Below are positions 15,646 to 22,960 of a stretch of 47,940 nt of DNA, piece by piece. The translations under genes and the position numbers were made by a program. Source of the stretch: an uncultured Muribaculaceae bacterium. GTDB taxonomy: Bacteria; Bacteroidota; Bacteroidia; Bacteroidales; Muribaculaceae. The stretch lies in assembly GCA_910587355.1 (NCBI GenBank), contig CAJUKF010000018.1, forward strand, positions 1-47,940, in the 5' to 3' direction. Each line of letters begins with the position of its first letter. The first letter of the stretch is position 1. Under the pieces are notes generated by a model. The model was not told where the DNA came from. It saw only the letters and a list, made by a program, of their open reading frames with translations, and did not search any database.

Positions 15646-16143
15646 ATGATAATAAAAAAACAATGCAAGGCCTGCGGGCACGAAATGCCCACCGGCGGTA
15701 TTTGTCCTATGTGCGGATATGTGGACATCATATTTCCCAAGTCGGTGCCCGAGAGCATCATTGCTTTCGAGAAGCAGCGAGTCGAGCAGCACCGCTCCAT
15801 AGCCGCAAGACTGAACGGTGTCACACAGCCCTGTCGGCCTGCGGGCACCATGCTGGTTGTCAGAAATCTGAATACGGACGAACTTACTTCCTATCCTGTT
15901 GAAGAGGGTCTCAATACCTATGGTTCGTGTCCCGAACGGGGCATACCTCATATCATCAGTCTGGACGGAGTAAAACTGGCTCCGATGCAATTTGCCGTGA
16001 AACTATCTGCCGATGAAGTGAAGATACAGCCTGCCCCCGACACGGAGATGTATTTTCACGGGTGCAAGCTTAATAAAGCTCATGATGCTCGCTGCAGGAC
16101 ATTCGCAATCGAAGGAGCTGAAATCACCGTCATAAAATTATAG
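15646..16143 (+). CDS. zinc-ribbon protein with FHA-like C-terminal domain
   Basis: 165 residues. The N-terminus is a zinc ribbon, CKACG then CPMCG (Cys-x2-Cys, nine residues, Cys-x2-Cys). The C-terminal ~95 residues read like a forkhead-associated beta-sandwich: MLVVRNLNTDEL, GLNTYGSCPERG, HIISLDGVKLAPMQFAV and a late FHGCKLN. The canonical FHA phosphothreonine-binding Arg and Ser are not obvious, so it may be a degenerate FHA fold or a different sandwich. It follows the MIT_C gene by five bases, so the two are probably partners. The function is unknown; FHA and zinc-ribbon modules usually mediate protein contacts. Confidence 0.65.
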   Translation: MIIKKQCKACGHEMPTGGICPMCGYVDIIFPKSVPESIIAFEKQRVEQHRSIAARLNGVTQPCRPAGTMLVVRNLNTDELTSYPVEEGLNTYGSCPERGIPHIISLDGVKLAPMQFAVKLSADEVKIQPAPDTEMYFHGCKLNKAHDARCRTFAIEGAEITVIKL

Positions 16144-16246
16144 CGGAAAAAGTCCGAAAATTGGCAGATTGAGGGTGCGTCGGTGTCAGAAACTCAACAT
16201 TGGCGCGATTTTTGTGTTTTCTTTTTAGGTTAATTTTTAAGGTGTG

Positions 16247-17545
16247 ATGAAAAAATCTTTAAAAGCCAGGGCTCTGGCGTATCATCGTTATCCCCGTCCC
16301 GGCAAAATCGAAATAATGCCGACCAAACCCTTTGAGACGCCCGACGATTTGTCGCTTGCCTACTCGCCCGGCGTTGCCTTTCCCTGTCTGGAAATAGCCG
16401 AGAACCGCGACGATGTCTATAAATATACCGGTCGTGGTAATGTTGTCGCAGTCATTTCAAACGGTACGGCCGTACTGGGACTCGGCAATATCGGCCCTGA
16501 GGCAGCGAAGCCTGTGATGGAAGGCAAGGCATTGCTGTTCAAGATTTTTGCGGGGATTGATGCTGTAGATATAGAAATCAATGAAAAAGACCCGCGGCGC
16601 ATGGTGGAGATAGTGCGTTCGCTGGCACCGAGTTTCGGAGGCATCAATCTTGAGGACATAAAGGCTCCCGAGTGTTTTGAAATCGAAAACGGCCTTGTCG
16701 ACAGTTGCGGCATCCCGGTGATGCACGACGACCAGCACGGTACGGCTGTCATTGTGGGTGCGGCACTTGTCAACGCTCTTATTGTGCAGAACAAACGGAT
16801 GGAAGACGTTCGGGTGGCAGTCAACGGAGCCGGTGCGGCTGCCATTGCCTGCACTCGTCTGATTTGCCGTCTTGGTGTGCGCCACGAAAATGTGGTGATG
16901 TGCGACAGCAAGGGTGCAATACGTGCCGACCGTCATATTCTCACACCTCAGAAAGCCGAATTCGCCACTTCGCGCACCGACGTGTCGACTCTTGCCGATG
17001 CGGTACGTGGTGCCGATGTCTTCCTCGGTCTGTCGGTAGCCGATGTGCTTACTCCCGAGATGCTTGCGTCGATGGCAGAGCGTCCTGTGGTGTTCGCTCT
17101 TGCCAATCCCAATCCTGAGATAGCGCGCGACAAAGCGCTTGCCACACGACGAGACCTTGTATACGCGACCGGCCGCAGCGATTATCCCAATCAAATCAAC
17201 AATGTGCTCGGCTTTCCCTATATCTTCCGCGGAGCGCTCGACTGCCGCGCCTCGCGCATAAATGAGGATATGAAAGTGGCGGCCGCCCATGCCATTGCGG
17301 AGCTCGCGCGCCGTCCTGTCCCGGCATCGGTGCGCAAGCTGTATCCCGGAGAACATCTTGAGTTCGGTGCGGAGTATATACTGCCGAAGCCTTATGACCA
17401 CCGTCTGCTCACAACTGTAGCTCCGGCGGTTGTGCGGGCTGCCATGGAATCGGACGTCGCAAGGGTTCCGATGGAAAATCTCGAGGCGTATAGCCGTCAT
17501 CTGAGCCGCTTTGTAAGTGCTTCGCTTAAACGTATCAGACGGTAA
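16247..17545 (+). CDS. malic enzyme, MaeB-type catalytic half only
   Basis: 432 residues from the ATG at 16247 (a GTG at 16244 is directly before it). It begins ALAYHRYPRPGKIEIMPTKP and has LAYSPGVAFPCLEI, the substrate/metal segment GINLEDIKAPECFEIE, VMHDDQHGTAVI, the NAD(P)-binding VNGAGAAAIA and the late SDYPNQINNVLGFPYIFRG. This is the decarboxylating malate dehydrogenase fold (malate to pyruvate and CO2). MaeB proteins of many Gram-negatives are about 760 residues with a C-terminal phosphotransacetylase-like domain; here the protein ends at the domain boundary and a terminator follows. Free-standing short malic enzymes exist, so it may be fully active. Cofactor choice is not settled by eye. 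Confidence 0.9.
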   Translation: MKKSLKARALAYHRYPRPGKIEIMPTKPFETPDDLSLAYSPGVAFPCLEIAENRDDVYKYTGRGNVVAVISNGTAVLGLGNIGPEAAKPVMEGKALLFKIFAGIDAVDIEINEKDPRRMVEIVRSLAPSFGGINLEDIKAPECFEIENGLVDSCGIPVMHDDQHGTAVIVGAALVNALIVQNKRMEDVRVAVNGAGAAAIACTRLICRLGVRHENVVMCDSKGAIRADRHILTPQKAEFATSRTDVSTLADAVRGADVFLGLSVADVLTPEMLASMAERPVVFALANPNPEIARDKALATRRDLVYATGRSDYPNQINNVLGFPYIFRGALDCRASRINEDMKVAAAHAIAELARRPVPASVRKLYPGEHLEFGAEYILPKPYDHRLLTTVAPAVVRAAMESDVARVPMENLEAYSRHLSRFVSASLKRIRR

Positions 17546-17568
17546 GAAATTATAAGAAAAACTAAAAA

Positions 17569-17610
17569 CGGAGTACTGCCCGCGCGGCAGTGCTCCGCTT
17601 TTTTGTTTTT
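17569..17610 (+). terminator. strong intrinsic terminator after the malic enzyme gene
   Basis: A 12-bp stem (17569-17580 with 17586-17597, one G-U pair) and a five-base loop CGCGC are followed by CTTTTTTGTTTTT. The U-tract also contains the -33 TTTG of the next promoter. Confidence 0.9.
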
Positions 17611-17632
17611 CGGCATAGTTTTTGTACTTTTG
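17602..17632 (+). promoter_or_regulatory. promoter of the M3 peptidase operon
   Basis: -33 TTTG at 17602-17605 and -7 TACTTTTG at 17625-17632, spaced by 19 bases. The -33 box sits inside the terminator U-tract of the gene before. A leader of about 20 bases is predicted. Confidence 0.75.
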
Positions 17633-17655
17633 TCTTGTACATGTAAAAAACGCAA

Positions 17656-19791
17656 ATGAAAAATATACTGATTAAAGCATTGACTGCAACAGCAATTCTG
17701 ACAAGTTCGACTATGACATACGCCCAGACAATATTCTCCAGACCGTTCGAGACGATTCACGGAACGGCTCCGTTCAGCAAAATCGACGATTCGCAGTGGA
17801 TGCCGGCCATTGACGCAGGCATTGAGCAGGCGAAAGCCGAAGTCGAGGCGATTGCCTCGCAGAAGGCCGAGCCGACATTCGCCAATACTATCGAAGCTCT
17901 TGAAAACACCGGCAGCGCGCTTGACCGTGTGCTCAATGTTTTCTATCCGCTGATGTCGGCCGACGCCTCGGACGCGATGATGGAAATCGACATGGAGGCT
18001 TCGGCAAAGCTTAGTGACTACTCCACGTGGCTTATTCTCAACGAACCGCTGTGGAAACGGGTAAAGGCAGTGTACGATAAACGCGACAGCCTCGGTCTCG
18101 ACAAGGAGCAGTCGATGCTATTGCAGAAGACTTATGATTCGTTTGCCCTCAACGGCGCCAATCTGCAGGGCGAAGAGCGCGAGAAATTCAAGAAACTCTC
18201 GGCTGAACTGTCGCAGCTCACCACTTCTTTCGGACAGAATGTGCTCAAAGAGCTCAATACCTACGAAATATACCTCAATAAAGATGACCTCGCCGGGCTG
18301 CCCGAGAGTTCGGTGACCGAAGCCGCCGAAGCTGCCGAAGCCAAAGGACGCAAGGGCGAATACCTTTTTACGCTCGACCAGCCGGTGTACACGGCATTCC
18401 TGAAATATTCGTCTCGGCCTGACCTCCGCGAGAAAATGTATCGCCTATATACTGGCCGCAACACCAAGGGCAAATACTCCAATCTTGAGAACATAAAGCG
18501 CATAGCTCAGGTGCGCTATGAAATCGCGCGTCTGCTCGGTGCTAAAAACTACGCCGAACATTCGCTCCGCCGCACAATGGCACAGAACCCGGAAGCAGTC
18601 TACAATCTTCTCAACAGCCTCCGCGACGCATACCGTCCGGCTCTCGTCGCAGAGCTGAAAGAGCTTGCGGAATTCGCATCTAAATACGAGGGAAAGCCCG
18701 TTAAAATCAATCCATGGGATTATTCGTATTACTCCAATAAACTCAAGGCCGACAAATATTCGTTCGACGAAGAGGCGCTGAGGCCCTATTTCGAACTCGA
18801 TAATGTCATTAATGGTGTTTTCGGGCTTGCCACAAAGCTTTACGGTCTGAAATTCACAAAGAACGATTCAATCGAGGTCTATCATCCCGATGTGAAGGCG
18901 TTCGATGTCACCGACAGCGACGGGTCGTTTGTAGGCGTGCTCTATACCGACTTTTTCCCACGTTCTACCAAACGTCCCGGCGCATGGATGACCAATTTCA
19001 AGGAAGAGTGGGTTGAAGCCGACGGCACAAGTTCGCGTCCGCAGGTCACTATCGTGATGAATTTCACACGTCCGACAGCCGACAAGCCGTCGCTGCTTAC
19101 ACCTTACGAGGTGGAGACTTTCCTCCACGAATTCGGACATGCCCTGCACGGGCTGCTTGCCGCAACGAAATATAAATCCCTCTCGGGTACGAATGTATAC
19201 CGCGATTTCGTTGAGCTGCCCTCGCAGTTCAATGAGAACTATCTCACCGAAAAAGAATTTCTCGATGGCTTCGCTCGTCATTATCAGACCGGTGAACTCA
19301 TTCCCGCCGAACTTGTCGACCGTCTTGTGAAGTCGTCGCAGTACGGCGCCGCATATCAGTGCATGCGTCAGCTCAACTTCGGCTACATCGACATGGCATG
19401 GCACACAGTCACTGAACCGGTGGCCGACCCAGTCGCTTTTGAGAACGCCGCTCTCGAGCCTGCAAAGATTTTCGATGCCGTGGAAGGCTCGATGATTTCT
19501 CCGCAGTTCAGCCATATTTTCTCAGGCGGCTATGCAGCAGGATACTACAGCTACAAATGGGCCGAAGTGCTCGATGCCGATGCTTTCGCATATTTTAAAG
19601 AGCACGGCATCTTCGACAAGGCCACGGCCGACAGCTTCCGTAACAATGTGCTTTCGCGCGGCGGCACTGAGAATCCGGCCGACCTTTACCGCCGTTTCCG
19701 CGGTCAGGACCCCGATATCGAAGCGCTCCTTGTGCGTGACGGCATTCATAAATCCGACGAGGCCAGAATAGCGCGTCCGCGCAAAGACTGA
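17656..19791 (+). CDS. secreted M3 family metallopeptidase (peptidyl-dipeptidase Dcp-like)
   Basis: 711 residues with a signal peptide (MKNILIKALTATAILTSSTMTYA). The zinc motif HEFGH is at residues 491-495, with the third ligand expected in the following helix (RDFVELPSQFNENYL). The sequence SRPFETIHGTAPFSKI at the mature N-terminus and GGYAAGYYSYKWAEVLDADAF near the C-terminus are typical of the Dcp/oligopeptidase A group. Dcp removes C-terminal dipeptides from oligopeptides; the signal peptide puts this one in the periplasm. It heads a plus-strand run of genes with short gaps through hrpB. The precise specificity (Dcp or oligopeptidase) is inferred. Confidence 0.93.
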   Translation: MKNILIKALTATAILTSSTMTYAQTIFSRPFETIHGTAPFSKIDDSQWMPAIDAGIEQAKAEVEAIASQKAEPTFANTIEALENTGSALDRVLNVFYPLMSADASDAMMEIDMEASAKLSDYSTWLILNEPLWKRVKAVYDKRDSLGLDKEQSMLLQKTYDSFALNGANLQGEEREKFKKLSAELSQLTTSFGQNVLKELNTYEIYLNKDDLAGLPESSVTEAAEAAEAKGRKGEYLFTLDQPVYTAFLKYSSRPDLREKMYRLYTGRNTKGKYSNLENIKRIAQVRYEIARLLGAKNYAEHSLRRTMAQNPEAVYNLLNSLRDAYRPALVAELKELAEFASKYEGKPVKINPWDYSYYSNKLKADKYSFDEEALRPYFELDNVINGVFGLATKLYGLKFTKNDSIEVYHPDVKAFDVTDSDGSFVGVLYTDFFPRSTKRPGAWMTNFKEEWVEADGTSSRPQVTIVMNFTRPTADKPSLLTPYEVETFLHEFGHALHGLLAATKYKSLSGTNVYRDFVELPSQFNENYLTEKEFLDGFARHYQTGELIPAELVDRLVKSSQYGAAYQCMRQLNFGYIDMAWHTVTEPVADPVAFENAALEPAKIFDAVEGSMISPQFSHIFSGGYAAGYYSYKWAEVLDADAFAYFKEHGIFDKATADSFRNNVLSRGGTENPADLYRRFRGQDPDIEALLVRDGIHKSDEARIARPRKD

Positions 19792-19797
19792 CATTTT

Positions 19798-20286
19798 ATG
19801 AACAGTTGCCCGTCCACCGGCCAGTTCAGCGTGGCGGCTTCGGTCTATGTCAGGGCCGTTGCCCGGCGCAGACTGTGGGGCGTGGTATGGCTTCCATGCC
19901 TGTTGCTGGCGGCTGCGGCGATTGCCGGTTGTTTCGACAGCCGGTTCTGGTTCTTAGGCCTTCTGCTGCTGTTTATCATCTATCCAATGGCCTTGTCGCT
20001 TACGTGGCTCAGCCTTGCGGCCCGTCCGGCCATGCGGTGGCTGCTGAGACCACAGGAAGTGTCGTTCCATCCCGACGGCATTACTGTCGATTTTTACGGC
20101 TATGAAGAAGATGCTCCGACGGCAGGCACACTCCGTCTTACGAGCGATGATATCCGCGAAACAGAACAGTCGGGCAAATATGTGACGCTTTTTCTGAACC
20201 AAAACAAATTCGACATAGATTTTCTCCTTATTCCGGCCGAAAATCTGCCACAAGGAGTGAATTTTTCCGAACTTATTAAGGAATGA
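19798..20286 (+). CDS. YcxB-like two-helix membrane protein
   Basis: 162 residues beginning six bases after the peptidase stop. Two hydrophobic helices form a hairpin (VVWLPCLLLAAAAIAGCF and FWFLGLLLLFIIYPMALS), followed by a soluble beta-rich domain with VSFHPDGITVDFYG, a serine/threonine stretch, YVTLFLNQNKF and LLIPAENLP. This matches the general layout of YcxB-like proteins, where two membrane helices precede a PH-like sandwich of unknown function. It is probably cotranscribed with its neighbours. I would not assign a specific role. Confidence 0.65.
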   Translation: MNSCPSTGQFSVAASVYVRAVARRRLWGVVWLPCLLLAAAAIAGCFDSRFWFLGLLLLFIIYPMALSLTWLSLAARPAMRWLLRPQEVSFHPDGITVDFYGYEEDAPTAGTLRLTSDDIRETEQSGKYVTLFLNQNKFDIDFLLIPAENLPQGVNFSELIKE

Positions 20287-20301
20287 GTTCATTAGATTGA
20301 T

Positions 20302-22500
20302 ATGAGTGATAAAATCGACCACATAACAAAAGAAGCAATCAAGTCGGCGCGCGCAAGTCTTGAGCAGGGCAATATGGCCGAAGCTTTCTCGCATCTGACG
20401 CTGGGTGTGAAAATCGATGCCCGTCTCGCCCGGGAGGCAGAAGCGCTTGAAAGCCGATACTTCTATATGCTCCGTTTCCTGTCTTCAAATCATGATATAC
20501 CTGATTTGAAGCAGATTCTGAGAGATATATACAGCGAACTCGACCATATCCTGTCGCGTCTGGAGATGGCAGTGCTTGCCGATGAAGACCAGGGGCTGCT
20601 CGGTTCGCAGCTCCGGTACATGGCACTCAGACCTGAAGAAACGCTCGAGTCGCTGATAAGCGACTATCTCGCCGAGCTCGAGGCCGTACGAACGGATACG
20701 GCCACTCTGACGGATACCACGCGAAGGAGCGGCCTCGAACGGCTGGCTTCCGATATATTCATGCGTATATGGGCCGAGCTGCCTAAAATTGACGATTCCG
20801 TGGGGCTGATAGAAAGCATGCTCACCGATGCGTCGGTGCCTGTCTACGACCGTGTGCTGTGGACTTCAGCTGTAGGACTTGTCAATCTGCAGCATTTCAC
20901 TGTGGAGCGGGCGCGCATGCTTGCGCGCGTCTACGGCAACGCCGACGAAAATCAGGTTGCCGTGGCGGCACTTGTATGGAATATTCTTACAATCAATTAC
21001 AGAGCATGCGAACTTGAGTCAAAGGAGTTCAATGAAGTCAAGGCGGATGTCTTTTCGGAGTACGACCCTGCAGACATCGCCGCAGTGGTTACCGAACTGG
21101 CCCGGGCTCTCGGCACAGAGGATTTTGCCAAATATTTCAAAGAAACCATTGAGCCCGAACTGCGTGACCTCGGCCGCGCAATGACGGAGAAATTCAAGGA
21201 CATCGACCCCGAAAAGGCCGATGAACTGATGATGGACCCCGAGTGGCTCAGTTCAGATATGGGTGCCAAAGGTTTCGACTCCCTCAGGAACTTCACCGAG
21301 GCTCAGAAGAGCGGCGCTGATGTATTTATGGCATCGCTCGGCAAAATGCGTATGTTCCCGTTTTTCAACCGCATGTCCAACTGGCTGTTGCCTTTCCATA
21401 CGGCCAACAGCGCGCTTGCTCCTGTGGTCGATGGAGAAGGTGCGGCGATTGCCGATACGGTATCACGTATGCCGGTGATTTGCGACAGCGATAAATACGC
21501 GCTGCTTCTCTCCATGGCGGCCACTCCCGAGGCTTTGCGCGCCAAGGCTTTCGAGGCAATGACTGCCCAGATTTTCAATGCTTCGCAGACTCCGGAATTT
21601 CAGGAGGTGTTTTCGTCGGGTGCGAATCGACGCGCTCTTGTGACTTCGTACGTGCACACACTTTACCGTTTCTTCACTCAGTTCCACAATGGCAAGGAAT
21701 TTCCCAATCCAATGGCCACGGAGCCTGTGATTGACCTTTTCGCGCCGTTCATAAATTTTGAGGACAGCAAGGAGAATCTTGCTACTGTGGCCGACATACT
21801 TTTCTCTTCGAAGCATTACCGCGCCGCTCTCGAATGGTATCAGGAACTCGAAGAAAGCGAAAAACTCGACAACGCCCGACGCCGTAAAATGGTGTTTGCC
21901 GCCGAGATGAGCGCCAAATATCTTGCCGTGGAGATGTATCAGGCTCTTCTTGAAATCGACCCGGGTGATTTGTGGGCTGCCATGCGTCTTGCCTCATGTA
22001 TGCTCCGCGAGGGAAACGACAACGGCGCATACACCGTGCTTGAGCCTTTCCTGCCGAACAACAGCGACAACATAGAGTTTCTGCGCCTGATGGCCACCAC
22101 CTATATGCATGCCGGTAAATACGAAGCGGCACTCGACACCCTTCATAATCTCGACTATCTGCTTGGTGAAGGCGATTACTCGGCCAAAGGCGATATTGCA
22201 TGGGCGACCGCTCTATGCGGCAATATTCCCGAGGCGATTGAAGTATATGAGCTGGCCGACGGCACGCCACTCACGCAGGCACGGCGCGCCCTTGTTCTGT
22301 GGCTCGGAGGACAGCGTCCGAAGAGTCTTGAAATCATGGCTTCCCTCGCCGGACGCGGAGTCGATTTTGATAAAATCGGCCTGTATGACAACGGATATCA
22401 GCATCTGTTTGTCAAAGCACAAGGCGGTCTGTCGCTGTCTCAGATTCCGGATGCCCTCCGCTACAAGATATATGGCTCGAAATTCGGCAATCTGCTTTAA
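20302..22500 (+). CDS. 732-residue helical-repeat (TPR-like) protein, unknown function
   Basis: No signal peptide or membrane segment, so it is cytoplasmic. The whole chain is helical. The C-terminal third has degenerate TPR-like pairs: SSKHYRAALEWYQELEES, LAVEMYQALLEIDPGDLWA, DNGAYTVLEPFLPNNSDN, YMHAGKYEAALDTLHNLD and IPEAIEVYELAD. The N-terminal two-thirds have acidic helices with no recognised domain. TPR arrays are scaffolds for protein contacts. It sits between a membrane protein and a DUF4293 gene in the peptidase-hrpB run. I do not recognise a named family; similar long TPR proteins occur in Bacteroidales. Confidence 0.7.
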   Translation: MSDKIDHITKEAIKSARASLEQGNMAEAFSHLTLGVKIDARLAREAEALESRYFYMLRFLSSNHDIPDLKQILRDIYSELDHILSRLEMAVLADEDQGLLGSQLRYMALRPEETLESLISDYLAELEAVRTDTATLTDTTRRSGLERLASDIFMRIWAELPKIDDSVGLIESMLTDASVPVYDRVLWTSAVGLVNLQHFTVERARMLARVYGNADENQVAVAALVWNILTINYRACELESKEFNEVKADVFSEYDPADIAAVVTELARALGTEDFAKYFKETIEPELRDLGRAMTEKFKDIDPEKADELMMDPEWLSSDMGAKGFDSLRNFTEAQKSGADVFMASLGKMRMFPFFNRMSNWLLPFHTANSALAPVVDGEGAAIADTVSRMPVICDSDKYALLLSMAATPEALRAKAFEAMTAQIFNASQTPEFQEVFSSGANRRALVTSYVHTLYRFFTQFHNGKEFPNPMATEPVIDLFAPFINFEDSKENLATVADILFSSKHYRAALEWYQELEESEKLDNARRRKMVFAAEMSAKYLAVEMYQALLEIDPGDLWAAMRLASCMLREGNDNGAYTVLEPFLPNNSDNIEFLRLMATTYMHAGKYEAALDTLHNLDYLLGEGDYSAKGDIAWATALCGNIPEAIEVYELADGTPLTQARRALVLWLGGQRPKSLEIMASLAGRGVDFDKIGLYDNGYQHLFVKAQGGLSLSQIPDALRYKIYGSKFGNLL

Positions 22501-22535
22501 AATCTGATTTATATTAACCTAAAACTTATATAGAT

Positions 22536-22958
22536 ATGATTATCCAACGCTGGCAAAACCTTCTCCTCTTCGTCTCGGCACTGCTCATGTGCGTGTTTTT
22601 CTTCACACCTTTTGCAAGTGTGGCCGCGCCGGAGGGACTGGGAGACATTGCAATATATGCTTATTCTTTCCCCGTCTTTCTCACTTTGAATCTTGCGATT
22701 TTTATCATGATGATTATTGCAATCGCACTATTCAGGAACCTTAAGAAACAGCGGCTTGTCACAGCCACAACAATACTGTTGCTCATTGCTTCGGTTGTCT
22801 GTGCCGTGATAATGGTCAACAACACAATCCCCGGCGCACAGCTCGAATGGCTCGGCGGTATCTCGATGCCGGTCATTTCAGCGGTATGCTGTCTGGTGGC
22901 ATACATATGCATGGGTAAGGACCAGAAGAAACTGCGCAGCTACGACCGTCTCCGCTAA
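22536..22958 (+). CDS. DUF4293 family four-helix membrane protein
   Basis: 140 residues. The N-terminus MIIQRWQNLLLFVSALLM, a short extracytoplasmic loop, three further hydrophobic helices (VFLTLNLAIFIMMIIAIALF, TTILLLIASVVCAVIMV, AVCCLVAYICMG) and the C-terminal tail ending RSYDRLR are typical of DUF4293, a family essentially restricted to Bacteroidetes. The inter-helix FRNLKKQRLV motif is also characteristic. Function is unknown. It is two bases upstream of hrpB. Confidence 0.8.
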   Translation: MIIQRWQNLLLFVSALLMCVFFFTPFASVAAPEGLGDIAIYAYSFPVFLTLNLAIFIMMIIAIALFRNLKKQRLVTATTILLLIASVVCAVIMVNNTIPGAQLEWLGGISMPVISAVCCLVAYICMGKDQKKLRSYDRLR

Positions 22959-22960
22959 GC

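Noticed and set aside
16457..17500. 347-codon minus-strand frame opposite the malic enzyme gene
   Set aside because: Histidine/arginine-rich shadow of a well-conserved gene on the other strand.
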